Source of the DNA: REEB95 sp035934235
GTDB lineage: Bacteria > Pseudomonadota > Alphaproteobacteria > ATCC43930 > CGMCC-115725
DNA length: 17,732 nucleotides
Reading direction: 5' to 3'
NCBI GenBank assembly: GCA_035934235.1
Contig: DASYYB010000011.1
Coordinates: forward strand, 1-17,732
Positions 7,695-17,727 of the stretch are shown piece by piece; position 1 is the stretch's first letter, and each line of letters starts with the position of its first letter. The position numbers and the translations under genes are program-made. The notes beneath the pieces were generated by a model. That model ran no database searches and had not been told where the DNA came from. It worked only from the letters and a program-made list of their open reading frames with translations.

Positions 7695-8809
7695 GTCGTC
7701 TCTCCGCCGAAGCGTCGTCGCGTCAACGCCAACGCCATGCCCATGCCGAGGCCAAGCGAGAGCATCGACGAGCCGCCGTAGGACAGGAACGGCAGCGTCA
7801 TGCCTTTGGTCGGCATCAGATGCAGGGTCGACGCCATGTTGATTACCGCCTGCAGTCCGAACTGGACGAACAGGCCGGTCGCGCCGAGCACCACTGCGAG
7901 GTTGTTGTCCTGGAGCAACCGCGTGAAGCCGCGCAGCACGATGAAGGCAAAGAGCGCGACGATGATCAGGCAAACGAACAGGCCCAACTCCTCGCCAGCG
8001 ACGGCGAAGACGAAATCGGCATGCGCATCGGGCAGCGATTGCTTAATCGTGCCTTCGCCGGGCCCGACGCCCCATAGGCCGCCGTGCACGAACGCGTCCA
8101 TCGCCCGGTCGACCTGGTAGGAATCGCCGCTGGCCGGATCGAAGAACCGGTCGACACGGCTGGTGACGTGCGGCAGGGCGAAATAGGCCGCCACCAGACC
8201 GGCGCCACCGAGGCCGAGCACCATCGCCGCCTGCGCGATGCGCAGTCCGGCCAGGAATAGCTGGGTGAACCAAACCGCCGAAACCACCACCGACATGCCG
8301 AGATCGGGCTGCCGGATCAGCAGGATGAGGATGATCGCAAACAGCCCGACGGCGATCCACTGGCCAGGGAAATCCGGCTGCTCACGTGACTTGGCGAACA
8401 GCCAGGCGCAGACGACGGCGAAGCACGGCTTGATGAATTCCGACGGTTGCAGCTGGAAGCCGGCAAACTCGATCCACCGGCGCGCGCCCAAAACCTCGAC
8501 GCCGATGAACGGCGTCGCGATCAGCAGCGCCAGCGAAATCACGAAGCCGACGACGGCGACGCGGCGCACCGTGCGCGGGCTTTGCAGCGACATCGCGAAC
8601 ATCACCGCCATCGCCACCGGCAGCACGGCGAAATAACGGACGACGAAATGCAGCCGATCGGTGTGCATATGAACGGCGACCGATGGGCTCGCCGTCATGA
8701 CCAGCAACGAGCCGAAAGCGATCAGCCCGGTAAGCGCGGCCAGCATCCAGCGGTCGACGGTCCACCACCATTGCGCGACGGCGCTGCGGTCGGTGCGGGC
8801 GAAGTTCAC
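7691..8809 (-). CDS. ftsW: Septal peptidoglycan glycosyltransferase FtsW (SEDS family)
   Basis: Polytopic inner-membrane SEDS polymerase that links lipid II into glycan strands at the septum together with the transpeptidase FtsI. It has 372 residues and about nine or ten membrane segments. Motifs are GARRWIEFAGFQLQPSEFIK (108-127), IRQPDLGMS (165-173), the periplasmic DAHADFVFAVAGEELG (261-276) with the likely catalytic Asp at 265, and HLMPTKGMTLPFLSYGGSS (320-338). The start is GTG at 8809, overlapping the murD stop as GTGA and preceded by GGGAG, so the start is well supported though not ATG. FtsW rather than RodA is chosen because of the dcw context between murD and murG. Confidence 0.97.
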   Translation of the reverse strand: MNFARTDRSAVAQWWWTVDRWMLAALTGLIAFGSLLVMTASPSVAVHMHTDRLHFVVRYFAVLPVAMAVMFAMSLQSPRTVRRVAVVGFVISLALLIATPFIGVEVLGARRWIEFAGFQLQPSEFIKPCFAVVCAWLFAKSREQPDFPGQWIAVGLFAIILILLIRQPDLGMSVVVSAVWFTQLFLAGLRIAQAAMVLGLGGAGLVAAYFALPHVTSRVDRFFDPASGDSYQVDRAMDAFVHGGLWGVGPGEGTIKQSLPDAHADFVFAVAGEELGLFVCLIIVALFAFIVLRGFTRLLQDNNLAVVLGATGLFVQFGLQAVINMASTLHLMPTKGMTLPFLSYGGSSMLSLGLGMGMALALTRRRFGGETT

Positions 8810-10188
8810 GCGCGTCTCCCGGGCAGTGTCTCGACCATGCGGCGGAACTGGTCGCCGCGGTCCTCGAAGTCGCGGAACTGGTCGAAGGACGCGCAGGCGG
8901 GCGACAGCAGGATCACGGCGCCGCGCCGGCGGTCGTTGAGGGCCGCATGGCGCGCCGCGGCGAGTGCGGCGTCCAGCGTGCCCGACATGTCGTAGGCGAC
9001 CTTGCCGTCAAGCGTGCGCGCAAAGCGTGCCGCCGCTTCGCCGATCAGGAACGCGTGCCGGATGCGCGGGAAAAGCGGCTCCAGCGGGTCGATACCATCT
9101 TCCTTGGGCTTGCCGCCGGCGATCCAATAGATGTCGTCGTAGCAGACGAGCGCCTTCTCGGCGGCGTCGGCGTTGGTCGCTTTGGAATCGTTGACGTAAC
9201 GGACGCCGTCGATGGTCGCGATCCATTCCTGGCGATGCGCTAGGCCTGGAAAGGTCGTGATCGCGCGCACCACCGCGTCCGGCTCGCAGCCGAGCGCGCG
9301 CGCCGCCGCATAAGCCGCCGCCGCGTTCTGGCCGTTATGCGTGCCGGGTAGCCGTGGCGCCTCGGCCATCGTCAACACCGGCCGTGCGGCGCCGTCGAGA
9401 TCGTCGACCAACGTGCCGTCGACCACATAGACGCCGCCGGCGACAGGGCCTTGCGCCGAGATCGGCACGACGCGCTGTTTGCCGGCGTCTTTGAGGGCCG
9501 CGAAAATGCCGCGGCAGATATCGTCGTCGACGCCGACGACCGCCGTGTGCCGCGTGCTCTGCCCGTGGAACAGGCGCCGCTTGGCGGCGACGTAACCGTC
9601 CATGCCGCCATGGCGGTCGAGGTGATCGGGCGTGATGTTGAGCAGCACCGCGACGTCGAGCACCAGGCTGTGCGTCAGTTCGAGCTGGTAAGAGCTGAGT
9701 TCCAGGACATAGGTGCCGTCGGCGCCAAGCGCTTCGAGCAGCAAGGCCGGCACGCCGAGATTGCCGCCGACGGCCACCTTGCGGCCGGTTTCGGCCAGAA
9801 TGTGCGCGGTCAGCGCCGTCGTCGTCGATTTGCCGTTGGTGCCGGTGATGCCGGCGAAGCGCGCCGCTTTTTGCGCCAACGCCAGCAACTCGATGTCGCC
9901 GATGATCGGCACGCCGACCGCCTTGGCGCGCGCCGCCGCCGGATGCGGCTGCGGGAATGTGTGCGGGATACCGGGTGACAGCACCAGCGCCTTGGCACCG
10001 GCGAGATCAATCGCGAGATCGACGAGCTCGAAGCCGGCGCGCGTCGCCGCGTCGCGCCGGCTCGCGGCGTCGTCCCAGGCAACGACCCGCGCGCCACCGC
10101 GCTTCAACGCTTCGGCTGCGGCAAGACCCGAGCGCGCCAAGCCGAGCACGGCAATCGTCTGGTTGCGGAATTGACCGACCTCGATCAT
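8806..10188 (-). CDS. murD: UDP-N-acetylmuramoylalanine--D-glutamate ligase MurD
   Basis: Second Mur ligase; it adds D-Glu to UDP-MurNAc-L-Ala using ATP in the cytoplasm. It has 460 residues, slightly longer than E. coli MurD (438). The N-terminal Rossmann-like domain has VLGLARSGLAAAEAL (14-28). The P-loop GTNGKSTTT is at 116-124, followed by ELSSYQLE (163-170), which is diagnostic for MurD, and NITPDHLDRHG (184-194). AAKRRLF (201-207) holds the probable carbamylated Lys 203, and DSKATN (334-339) opens the C-terminal domain. The start at 10188 is four bases after the mraY stop, with GGTGAGG just upstream. The product passes to MurE, encoded two genes earlier in the same transcript. Confidence 0.98.
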   Translation of the reverse strand: MIEVGQFRNQTIAVLGLARSGLAAAEALKRGGARVVAWDDAASRRDAATRAGFELVDLAIDLAGAKALVLSPGIPHTFPQPHPAAARAKAVGVPIIGDIELLALAQKAARFAGITGTNGKSTTTALTAHILAETGRKVAVGGNLGVPALLLEALGADGTYVLELSSYQLELTHSLVLDVAVLLNITPDHLDRHGGMDGYVAAKRRLFHGQSTRHTAVVGVDDDICRGIFAALKDAGKQRVVPISAQGPVAGGVYVVDGTLVDDLDGAARPVLTMAEAPRLPGTHNGQNAAAAYAAARALGCEPDAVVRAITTFPGLAHRQEWIATIDGVRYVNDSKATNADAAEKALVCYDDIYWIAGGKPKEDGIDPLEPLFPRIRHAFLIGEAAARFARTLDGKVAYDMSGTLDAALAAARHAALNDRRRGAVILLSPACASFDQFRDFEDRGDQFRRMVETLPGRRA

Positions 10189-10192
10189 CGCC

Positions 10193-11281
10193 TCACCGGA
10201 GCTTGAGCGTGGACAAACCGGCGATCGCCAGGATCGAGGCGATGATCCAGAAGCGGATGACGATCGTCGGCTCGTGCCAGCCTTTCTTCTCGAAATGGTG
10301 GTGCAGCGGCGCCATGCGGAAGACGCGGCGGCCGGTGAGCTTGAAGCTCACCACCTGAACGATCACTGAAACCGTCTCGAGGACGAACAGGCCGCCGATG
10401 ATCACCAGGACGAGCTCGTGCTTGGTGATGACGGCGACGATGCCGAGCGCGGCGCCAATCGCAAGCGAGCCGGTGTCGCCCATGAACACCATCGCCGGTG
10501 GCGCGTTGAACCAGAGGAAGCCGAGCGCAGCGCCGACCAGCGAGCCGCAGAACACCGCCAGCTCGCCGGCGCCGGCGATGTGCCAGAGCTGGAGGTAGTT
10601 AGCGAACACGACGTTGCCGACCAGGTAGGCGATCAGCGCGAAACAGCCGCCGGCGATCATCGCCGGAACAATGGCGAGGCCGTCGAGGCCGTCGGTCAAA
10701 TTGACGGCGTTCGACGCGCCGGCGATCACGAACGCGGCGAAGACCAGGAAGAACCAGCCGAGATCGGGCAGTACGCCCTTGAAGAATGGCACCGCTAGCG
10801 AGCTGCCGAGCGGCGGATGGGTGATCAGCATCACGGCATAGGCGCCGACGGCGCCGATCGCGAGCTCGATCAGGAATTTGGTGCGGCTCGAAAGGCCCTT
10901 GTGCGAGCGGCGCGTCAGCTTGCGGTAGTCGTCGAAGAAGCCGACCGCGCCGAAGCCGACGGTGACGAACAGCGTCACCCAGATATAGGGATTGCTCAAA
11001 TCGGCCCAGAGCAGGGTCGAGCCGGTGATCGCCAACAAAATCAGGAACCCGCCCATCGTGGGCGTGCCTTTCTTGGTCAGCAGGTGGCTTTCCGGCCCGT
11101 CGGTGCGGATCGGCTGGCCATGCGCTTGCTTGGAACGCAGCCACGCGATGATCGACGGGCCGCAGATGAAGCTGATGATCAGTGCCGTCACCACCGCGCC
11201 GCCCGAGCGGAAGGTGATGTAGCGGAACAGATTGAACGCTACGAAGTGTTCGGCATACGGCGCCAAAAGCAGATACAGCAT
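10193..11281 (-). CDS. mraY: Phospho-N-acetylmuramoyl-pentapeptide transferase MraY
   Basis: Integral membrane enzyme with about ten helices that transfers phospho-MurNAc-pentapeptide to undecaprenyl phosphate, forming lipid I. It has 362 residues, against 360 in E. coli. Motifs are KKGTPTMGG (70-78), the Mg-binding aspartates in FFDDYRKL (115-122), NAVNLTDGLDGLA (191-203), FNAPPAMVFMGDTGS (258-272) with catalytic-site Asp 269, and the triple-histidine loop APLHHHFEKKGW (324-335). All residues expected in the active site are present. Only three bases separate it from the murF stop, and a GAGG site lies inside the murF end. It is the target class of tunicamycin-like and muraymycin inhibitors, known for the family. 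Confidence 0.98.
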   Translation of the reverse strand: MLYLLLAPYAEHFVAFNLFRYITFRSGGAVVTALIISFICGPSIIAWLRSKQAHGQPIRTDGPESHLLTKKGTPTMGGFLILLAITGSTLLWADLSNPYIWVTLFVTVGFGAVGFFDDYRKLTRRSHKGLSSRTKFLIELAIGAVGAYAVMLITHPPLGSSLAVPFFKGVLPDLGWFFLVFAAFVIAGASNAVNLTDGLDGLAIVPAMIAGGCFALIAYLVGNVVFANYLQLWHIAGAGELAVFCGSLVGAALGFLWFNAPPAMVFMGDTGSLAIGAALGIVAVITKHELVLVIIGGLFVLETVSVIVQVVSFKLTGRRVFRMAPLHHHFEKKGWHEPTIVIRFWIIASILAIAGLSTLKLR

Positions 11282-11284
11282 CGC

Positions 11285-12681
11285 TCAGTGCCTCGCCGTT
11301 TCCGGGGCCGTCGACAGCCGCGCGATCACGTCGCGCATGCGGCTGCCGTATGAGCCCTTGACCATGACGACATCGCCGTTTTTGAGCCAATGCACGATGG
11401 CGTCTGCCATCGCGGTGGCGGTCGTCGCGTGGGCGCCGCGCCGCCGCGCCGGCAGCGCGTCGTAAAGCGCGTGCATCGCTTCGCCGACCGTGAAAACCAG
11501 ATCGACGCCGGCATCGCGCAGTGAATCGGCGAGTTCGGCATGCAGCTGGGCGGCATTGGCACCCAATTCGAGCATGTCGCCGAGTACGGCGATGCGCCGG
11601 CCGCCGTTTTCCGGCCGCACCGCGCCGAGCACGGCGATGGCCGCGCGCATCGAAGCCGGACTGGCGTTGTAACTTTCGTCGATCAGCAGCGCGTCGCCGC
11701 CGGCGACCGCGATTTTGCGCCGCAAGCCGCGGCCCGCCATCGGCTCAAGTGTCGCCATCGCGGCCGCTGCCGTGCCGATGTCGCCGCCGGCGGCGTGCAC
11801 CGCGGCCAGAACCGCAAGGCTGTTCATCACCCAGTGCCGGCCCGGCAGTGCCAGGCAATAGTCGACGATCTCACCCAGCACCGATGCCGTGACCGCGCTG
11901 GCGCTGGCGTGCAGATGGCAATCGATCAGATGCACCGCCGCGTCGGCATGGGCGCCGAAATCGACGACGCGGCCGACGCCGGCGGCCTTCGCGCGTGCCA
12001 CCAGGCGGTCGAAGTGCGGGTTGTCGCGATTGAGGACGGCGCTGCCGCGCGCATCCATGCCGTTGAAGATTTCGGCCTTGGCGTCGGCGATGGCCTCGAC
12101 CGACGGGAAGAATCCGAGATGGGCCGGCTCGACCGTGGTGATCACCGCGACATCGGGCCGGACCAGACGTGTCAGCGCATCGATTTCGCCGGGATGGTTC
12201 ATACCTATCTCGAACACGCCATAGACGGTCTCGCGCGGCATGCGCGCGAGCGACAGCGGCACGCCCCACTGATTGTTGAAGCTGCCGGCCGAAGCGTGCG
12301 TCGCGCCTTGCCGCTCGAGCGCGTGGCGCAGCGCTTCCTTGGTTCCGGTCTTGCCGACGCTGCCGGTGACGCCGATGACCTTGGCGGCCGTGCGGGCGCG
12401 TGCGGCACGGCCGAGATCCTCAAGGCCCGCTTGGGTATCGGCGACCACCAGCAGCGGCTTCGCCGCGCCGGTCATGGGCTTGGCGACCATTGCCGCCGCG
12501 GCACCTTTGGCGATGGCGGCGATAGCGAATTCGTGGGCGTCGTATTTTGGGCCCTTGAGCGCGACGAACAGGTCGCCCGGCGACAGCGACCGGCTGTCGA
12601 TCGACACGCCTTGCGCGTTCCAGGCACCGGTATTGGTGCCGCCGGTCGCCGTTGCGGCGTCGGCAGCCGTCCACAGCACGC

Positions 12682-12685
<4 letters not shown>
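11285..12685 (-). CDS. murF: UDP-MurNAc-tripeptide--D-Ala-D-Ala ligase MurF
   Basis: Last cytoplasmic Mur ligase; it adds the D-Ala-D-Ala made by Ddl to the tripeptide, completing the pentapeptide precursor. It has 466 residues, compared with about 452 in E. coli. The N-terminal domain has VSIDSRSLSPGDLFVAL (27-43). The central domain has the P-loop GVTGSVGKTGTKE (105-117), FNNQWGVPL (136-144), EIGMNHPGEI (159-168) and TTVEPAHL (183-190). DAKAEIF (201-207) carries the probable carbamylated Lys 203. Start 12685 overlaps the murE stop as ATGA with GGAGG upstream. The frame extends further upstream but that part reads as arginine-rich antiframe of murE and is left out. Confidence 0.97.
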
Positions 12686-14134
<1,449 letters not shown>

Positions 14135-14148
<14 letters not shown>

Positions 14149-15883
14149 GTTTCCGTCCCTGCGGGTTGGGCAAGCCGACCATCAGAGAACGGCGAATTTC
14201 GGGCGAATTTTCGTCCACCGGAGGGATTCCGACGATCGGCGCCATGCGCATGACGATGCGCTTGACCGCCGGCGCGGCGACCATGCCGCCGGTCGCGAAG
14301 CCGCCGGTGCTGCGGTCACCGTGCGGCTCGTCGAGCATTACCAGGACGAGAAATTTCGGGTCGGTGATCGGGAAGACGCCGAGGAACGACGACAGCAGCT
14401 TATGCGTCTCGTAGCGGCCGCCGGCGTCCTTTTCAGCGGTGCCGGTCTTGCCGCCGATGAGATAGCCCGAGTTACCCGCGAATTTACCCGTGCCGCTGTC
14501 GACGACCAGCCGCATCAGCTGGCGCATCTCGGCGGAGGTCGTCGTCGAGACGACGCGGCGGCCGGCGGCCGGCACGCCGTCCGGGCGCTTGATCAGGGTC
14601 GGCGGATAGTAGATGCCGCCATTGGCGATCGCGCTTGCGCCGGCGGCGAGCTGCAATGGGCTGATCGAAATGCCGTGGCCGAAGGCGATCGTCATGACGT
14701 TGATCGGCCGCCACGGGCTGGGATAGAGCGGCGCGCCTTCGGGAAGTTCGAAAGCGGGCGGATGCAGCAGGTCGAGCCGCGTCAGGAACTCGCGCTGGCG
14801 GTCGGCGCCGGCCTCGGCTGCTTCGCGCGCCGAACCGATGTTGGACGAGTATTCGAAGATCTCGGGCACGCTCAACCAGCGTTTCTTCGGCTCGTAGTCG
14901 TGAATGACGAAGCGGCCGATCGCGAGCGGCTTGGTGGCGTCGAAGGTCGAGGCCAGCGTTGCGACGCCGTCGTCGAGCACCATCGCCGTGTTGAAGATCT
15001 TGAGCACCGAGCCCATCTCGTAGGTGCCGAGCGTCGCGCGATTGAAGAGCTGCGCCGGACTGGCGGCGCCCGGATTAGCCGGGTCGAAATCCGGCAACGA
15101 CACCAGCGCCAGGATTTCGCCGGTATGCGTGTTCATGATCAGGCCGGCGGCGCCGGTGGTCTTGAATTCGTCGGCTTGGCGCGCGACCTCGCTGCGCAGG
15201 ATGTATTGCAGCCGCACGTCGATCGACAGTTGCACCGGCTGGTCGCTGCGCTTCAGCGTCTGGTCGAAGCTGCGCTCGATGCCGGCCAATCCGTTGTCGT
15301 CAACGCCGACGTAACCGACGACTTCCGACGTCAATGCGCCTTCGGGATAGACCCGTTTACCTTCGCCCTGGAACTGCAAGCCGGGAATGCCGAGCGCATT
15401 GACCGCGGATTCCTGTTGCGGCGTCAGCCGGCGATCGAGCCAGACGAAGCTCTTGTCGGTGTCGAGCCGGGCGTAGATCTCGCTTTCCGTCAACTCGGGC
15501 AGGATCGCGGCGACGCGGCGCGCCGTGTCGCGCTTATCGTCGATCAGTTTCGGATCGGCGAACAGCGACGGCGCCTGGAGCGTCGTCGCCAGCATCACGC
15601 CGTTACGGTCGACGATGTTGGCGCGCGCCACCACCGCTTTCGCTGCAACATGGCCGTGGGCCAAGCGAACATCGCCCGCCTTGAAGCCGGCGACCTCGAC
15701 CAGCCGGGCGCCGATCACCAGGAACGCCAGCAGGAACAACGCGCCGGTGATCAGCAGGCGGGTATGGCTGAGTTCAATCGCGCCTTGCGCCGGCCCTTCG
15801 GGCGGCACCGGCGCGCTGGCTTGGGGCCGGAAATGACGGGGCCGGCATGGGTCGTCGCGGACAGCGTCGGGCGGACGCTTCAT
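14135..15883 (-). CDS. ftsI: Septal D,D-transpeptidase FtsI (PBP3)
   Basis: Class B penicillin-binding protein that crosslinks septal peptidoglycan made by FtsW. It has 582 residues, against 588 in E. coli. It has a cytoplasmic, proline-rich N-terminus (1-38), one membrane anchor at about 41-63, a pedestal domain (ARANIVDRNGVMLAT, 87-101) and a C-terminal transpeptidase domain from about 220. Active-site motifs are the SxxK box in YEMGSVLK (nucleophile Ser 292, Lys 295), SxN as S346-S347-N348, and KTGTA (479-483). All catalytic residues are present. Start 15883 overlaps the ftsL stop as ATGA, with GAGGG upstream. The frame is open farther upstream through ftsL, but that part is a shadow. It is the beta-lactam target of the divisome. 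Confidence 0.97.
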
Positions 15884-16212
15884 CGTGCCCTCGCGCTGGC
15901 GACTTGCGGCGGCGTCGCCGTTGGCGCATTGCGCATCGGGATCTGGTCGAGCTGCGCCGGCTGCGCGATCTGCGCCGGCGCGACCGGCTGGAGTTTCAGC
16001 GAAACGCTGTTGAGTCGGTCGAGCCGCTGCGGATCGTCGAGCAGCGTCCATTCGGCGGCCAGCACGCGGGTCTCTTCGCGGGTCGCCGCAATCTGCCGGT
16101 TGAACCGTGCCAGCTCGTCGTCGAGCTTGGCGACGTGGAACTTGACCTGGAACATCGCATAGCCGGCGATCACCACCGCCAGCGTCCAGAGGATCGTGCT
16201 CAGCCGGATCAT
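15880..16212 (-). CDS. ftsL: Cell division protein FtsL
   Basis: Small bitopic protein that, with FtsB and FtsQ, activates the FtsW-FtsI synthase. It has 110 residues, near the E. coli length of 121. A membrane segment lies at about 5-22 (STILWTLAVVIAGYAMFQV), directly at the N-terminus. A periplasmic coiled-coil-like stretch follows at about 24-60 (VAKLDDELARFNRQIAATRE), ending in the AAEWTLLDDPQRLDRL segment common in FtsL proteins. The last 35 residues are Ala/Pro/Gln-rich and probably disordered. FtsL is poorly conserved, so the call rests on topology, the LDDPQRL-type motif and the position between rsmH and ftsI. Start 16212 overlaps the rsmH stop as ATGA with GGGGAG upstream. Confidence 0.93.
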   Translation of the reverse strand: MIRLSTILWTLAVVIAGYAMFQVKFHVAKLDDELARFNRQIAATREETRVLAAEWTLLDDPQRLDRLNSVSLKLQPVAPAQIAQPAQLDQIPMRNAPTATPPQVASARAR

Positions 16213-17153
16213 GCAGCTTCTCCCCAGGCGGGCGCCGCGGTGCGCTCGGCGGTCCGCAACCGGGCCGAGCGCGCACGCGGATTAAGCGCGAGCTCGGCCG
16301 GCGACGGCGTCACCGGCTTTGGCGTCAGCAAACGGAAGCTCGGCTCGCGCTCGCGTGCGGCCGGCAGATGCCGGGTGCCACGCGGCGCATGGCCCGAGCG
16401 GGCGCGCAGGAACGATTTGACGCGGCGATCCTCGAGCGAATGGAACGAGATCACCGCCAGCCGGCCGCCTGGCGCGAGCAGCCGCTCAGCGGCGATCAGG
16501 CCGCGATCAAGCTCGCCGAGCTCGTCGTTGACGGCGATGCGCAGCGCCTGGAACGTCCGTGTTGCCGGATCGATCGTGCCCGACGGCGGAACCGAGCGGC
16601 GGACGAGAGCGGCCAGCTCGCCGGTCCGGGTGATCGGCGTGGTCTTGCGGGCGGCGAGGACGGCGCGTGCGACGCGGCGGGCGAAACGCTCCTCGCCGAA
16701 ATCGCGGATGATCTGAACGAGCTCGGCTTCGGACAGGCGATTGACCAGGTCGGCGGCGCTTTCGCCGTGTTGCGACATGCGCATGTCGAGCGGCCCGTCG
16801 GCGCGGAACGAGAAGCCGCGGTCCGCCGCGTCGAGCTGCATCGACGACACGCCGAGATCGAGCACAACGCCGGATACCGCGTCGACGCCGAGTGGCTTGA
16901 GGAGGGATTCCATCTCGGAAAACCGCCCTTCGATCAACGTCAGCCGGTCGCGATAGTGCGTCACGAGCGCGGCACCCGCCTTGGTGGCCGCCGGGTCGCG
17001 GTCGAAGGCGACGACGCGGCACGACGCGGCATCGAGCAGTGCGCGGCTGTAGCCGCCGGCGCCGAACGTACCGTCGAGGTACAGCGCGCCGTCGCGCGGC
17101 ATCAAGGCGGCGACCATTTCGGCGAGCAGGACAGGAACGTGCGGCGCCGTCAT
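16209..17153 (-). CDS. rsmH: 16S rRNA (cytosine-1402-N4)-methyltransferase RsmH (MraW)
   Basis: S-adenosylmethionine-dependent enzyme that methylates N4 of C1402 in the 16S rRNA decoding centre. It has 314 residues, against 313 in E. coli. It has the N-terminal HVPVLLAEMV (5-14), the SAM-binding loop DGTFGAGGYS (27-36), the ribose-contacting Asp in FDRDP (50-54), VLDLGVSSMQLD (97-108), RGFSFR (112-117), FQALRIAVNDEL (201-212) and SFHSLEDR (236-243), all family hallmarks. Start 17153 overlaps the mraZ stop as ATGA; the ribosome site is weak (GGGCGAG), so translational coupling to mraZ is likely. Co-occurrence with mraZ at the head of dcw clusters is the normal arrangement. Confidence 0.98.
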   Translation of the reverse strand: MTAPHVPVLLAEMVAALMPRDGALYLDGTFGAGGYSRALLDAASCRVVAFDRDPAATKAGAALVTHYRDRLTLIEGRFSEMESLLKPLGVDAVSGVVLDLGVSSMQLDAADRGFSFRADGPLDMRMSQHGESAADLVNRLSEAELVQIIRDFGEERFARRVARAVLAARKTTPITRTGELAALVRRSVPPSGTIDPATRTFQALRIAVNDELGELDRGLIAAERLLAPGGRLAVISFHSLEDRRVKSFLRARSGHAPRGTRHLPAAREREPSFRLLTPKPVTPSPAELALNPRARSARLRTAERTAAPAWGEAA

Positions 17154-17602
17154 TGCGGCTCGCCCGGCGGCAGCGTCAGTCCGCGTTCGCGGATGCGCGC
17201 GCGCATTTCGTCCTGGTGCTGGCGGAAGCGCTCGGGTTCCCAGATCTGGAACGTCGGACCGCAGCCGACGAAGACGGCTGTCGTTGTCAGGTTGGCGTGG
17301 CGGGTGAGATTGCCCGGTAGGATGATGCGGCCTTCGCCATCGCAGTCGAGTGGCTGCAGTTCGCCGAGGATCGCCGACAAGGCGTCGCGTTCGTCGGACA
17401 GTTCCGGCAGCCGATCGATGCGACGCGACAAATCCTCGGCGCGGTCGAGACCGCTGGCCTCGATCGCCGCGAGTTTCACCGCACGATAGACGACGATGCT
17501 CTTGGCGCTGGCCGGCGTCAGCGCGGCGCGAAACGCCGCCGGCACCGAGATCCGGCCCTTGCGATCGATCTTGTTGACGTAGGTCGAAAGAAAAACCGCC
17601 AA
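17150..17602 (-). CDS. mraZ: Transcriptional regulator MraZ
   Basis: DNA-binding protein with two SpoVT/AbrB-like swapped-hairpin halves, known in other bacteria to form ring-shaped oligomers and to bind repeats in its own promoter, repressing the dcw operon. It has 150 residues, against 152 in E. coli. Both halves keep the DxxxR DNA-binding motif: D13-R17 in KIDRKGRISVP and D88-R92 in DCDGEGRIILP. The start is TTG at 17602. The preceding GGGAG at seven bases and the family-like N-terminus MAVFLSTYVNKIDRKGR support it, and no other start codon is seen in frame nearby upstream. It is the first gene of the cluster and sits behind a four-repeat operator that matches its expected target. Confidence 0.97.
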   Translation of the reverse strand: MAVFLSTYVNKIDRKGRISVPAAFRAALTPASAKSIVVYRAVKLAAIEASGLDRAEDLSRRIDRLPELSDERDALSAILGELQPLDCDGEGRIILPGNLTRHANLTTTAVFVGCGPTFQIWEPERFRQHQDEMRARIRERGLTLPPGEPQ

Positions 17603-17618
17603 CGCTTCGCTCCCGAAA

Positions 17619-17645
17619 CGGCGCCCCTGCGCCCCTTTGGCGCCG
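17619..17645 (-). other. GC-rich stem-loop in the mraZ leader
   Basis: Inverted repeat CGGCGCC (17619-17625) and GGCGCCG (17639-17645), a 7-bp perfect stem around a 13-base loop. The loop region includes part of an 8-base tandem duplication, GCGCCCCT at 17621-17628 and 17629-17636. In the mRNA the stem ends four bases before the GGGAG ribosome site (17610-17614) of mraZ, so it might affect initiation at the TTG start. Pairing is seen; any regulatory role is inference. No T-run is present, so it is not an intrinsic terminator. Confidence 0.4.
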
Positions 17646-17686
17646 ACGTCCCGGAGACCTGCAGAGCGGCGGCGCAGGCTCGATTA

Positions 17687-17720
17687 TGGGACTGCATGGG
17701 ATAACATGGGATTAAATGGG
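17687..17720. promoter_or_regulatory. MraZ operator: four TGGG direct repeats at 10-bp spacing
   Basis: On the plus strand the core ATGGG occurs at 17686, 17696, 17706 and 17716, exactly one helical turn apart; the first three continue as TGGGA and the last as TGGGC. This equals the TGGGN plus 5-base spacer pattern described for E. coli MraZ, which has three repeats. The TGGG runs opposite to mraZ transcription. Being upstream of mraZ and overlapping the candidate promoter, it most likely serves autorepression of the whole cluster. The array is seen directly; the binding protein is inferred from the family and from mraZ being the next gene. Confidence 0.85.
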
Positions 17721-17727
17721 CGGTCAA
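17698..17727 (-). promoter_or_regulatory. Candidate sigma70-type promoter of the dcw cluster
   Basis: Read on the minus strand, TTGACC (17727-17722) resembles the -35 hexamer in five of six bases. It is followed after 18 bases by TATCCC (17703-17698), a weak -10 with TAT conserved. It would start transcription near 17690, leaving a leader of about 90 bases before mraZ. The MraZ repeats fill the spacer and -10, so bound MraZ would block RNA polymerase. The -10 match is poor and upstream DNA is cut off at the window edge, so confidence is moderate. Confidence 0.5.

Noticed and set aside
17518..17727. Minus-strand open frame of 69 codons overlapping the operator and mraZ start
   Set aside because: It runs through the promoter repeats, ends inside mraZ in another frame, and has no ribosome site in view; more likely non-coding leader.
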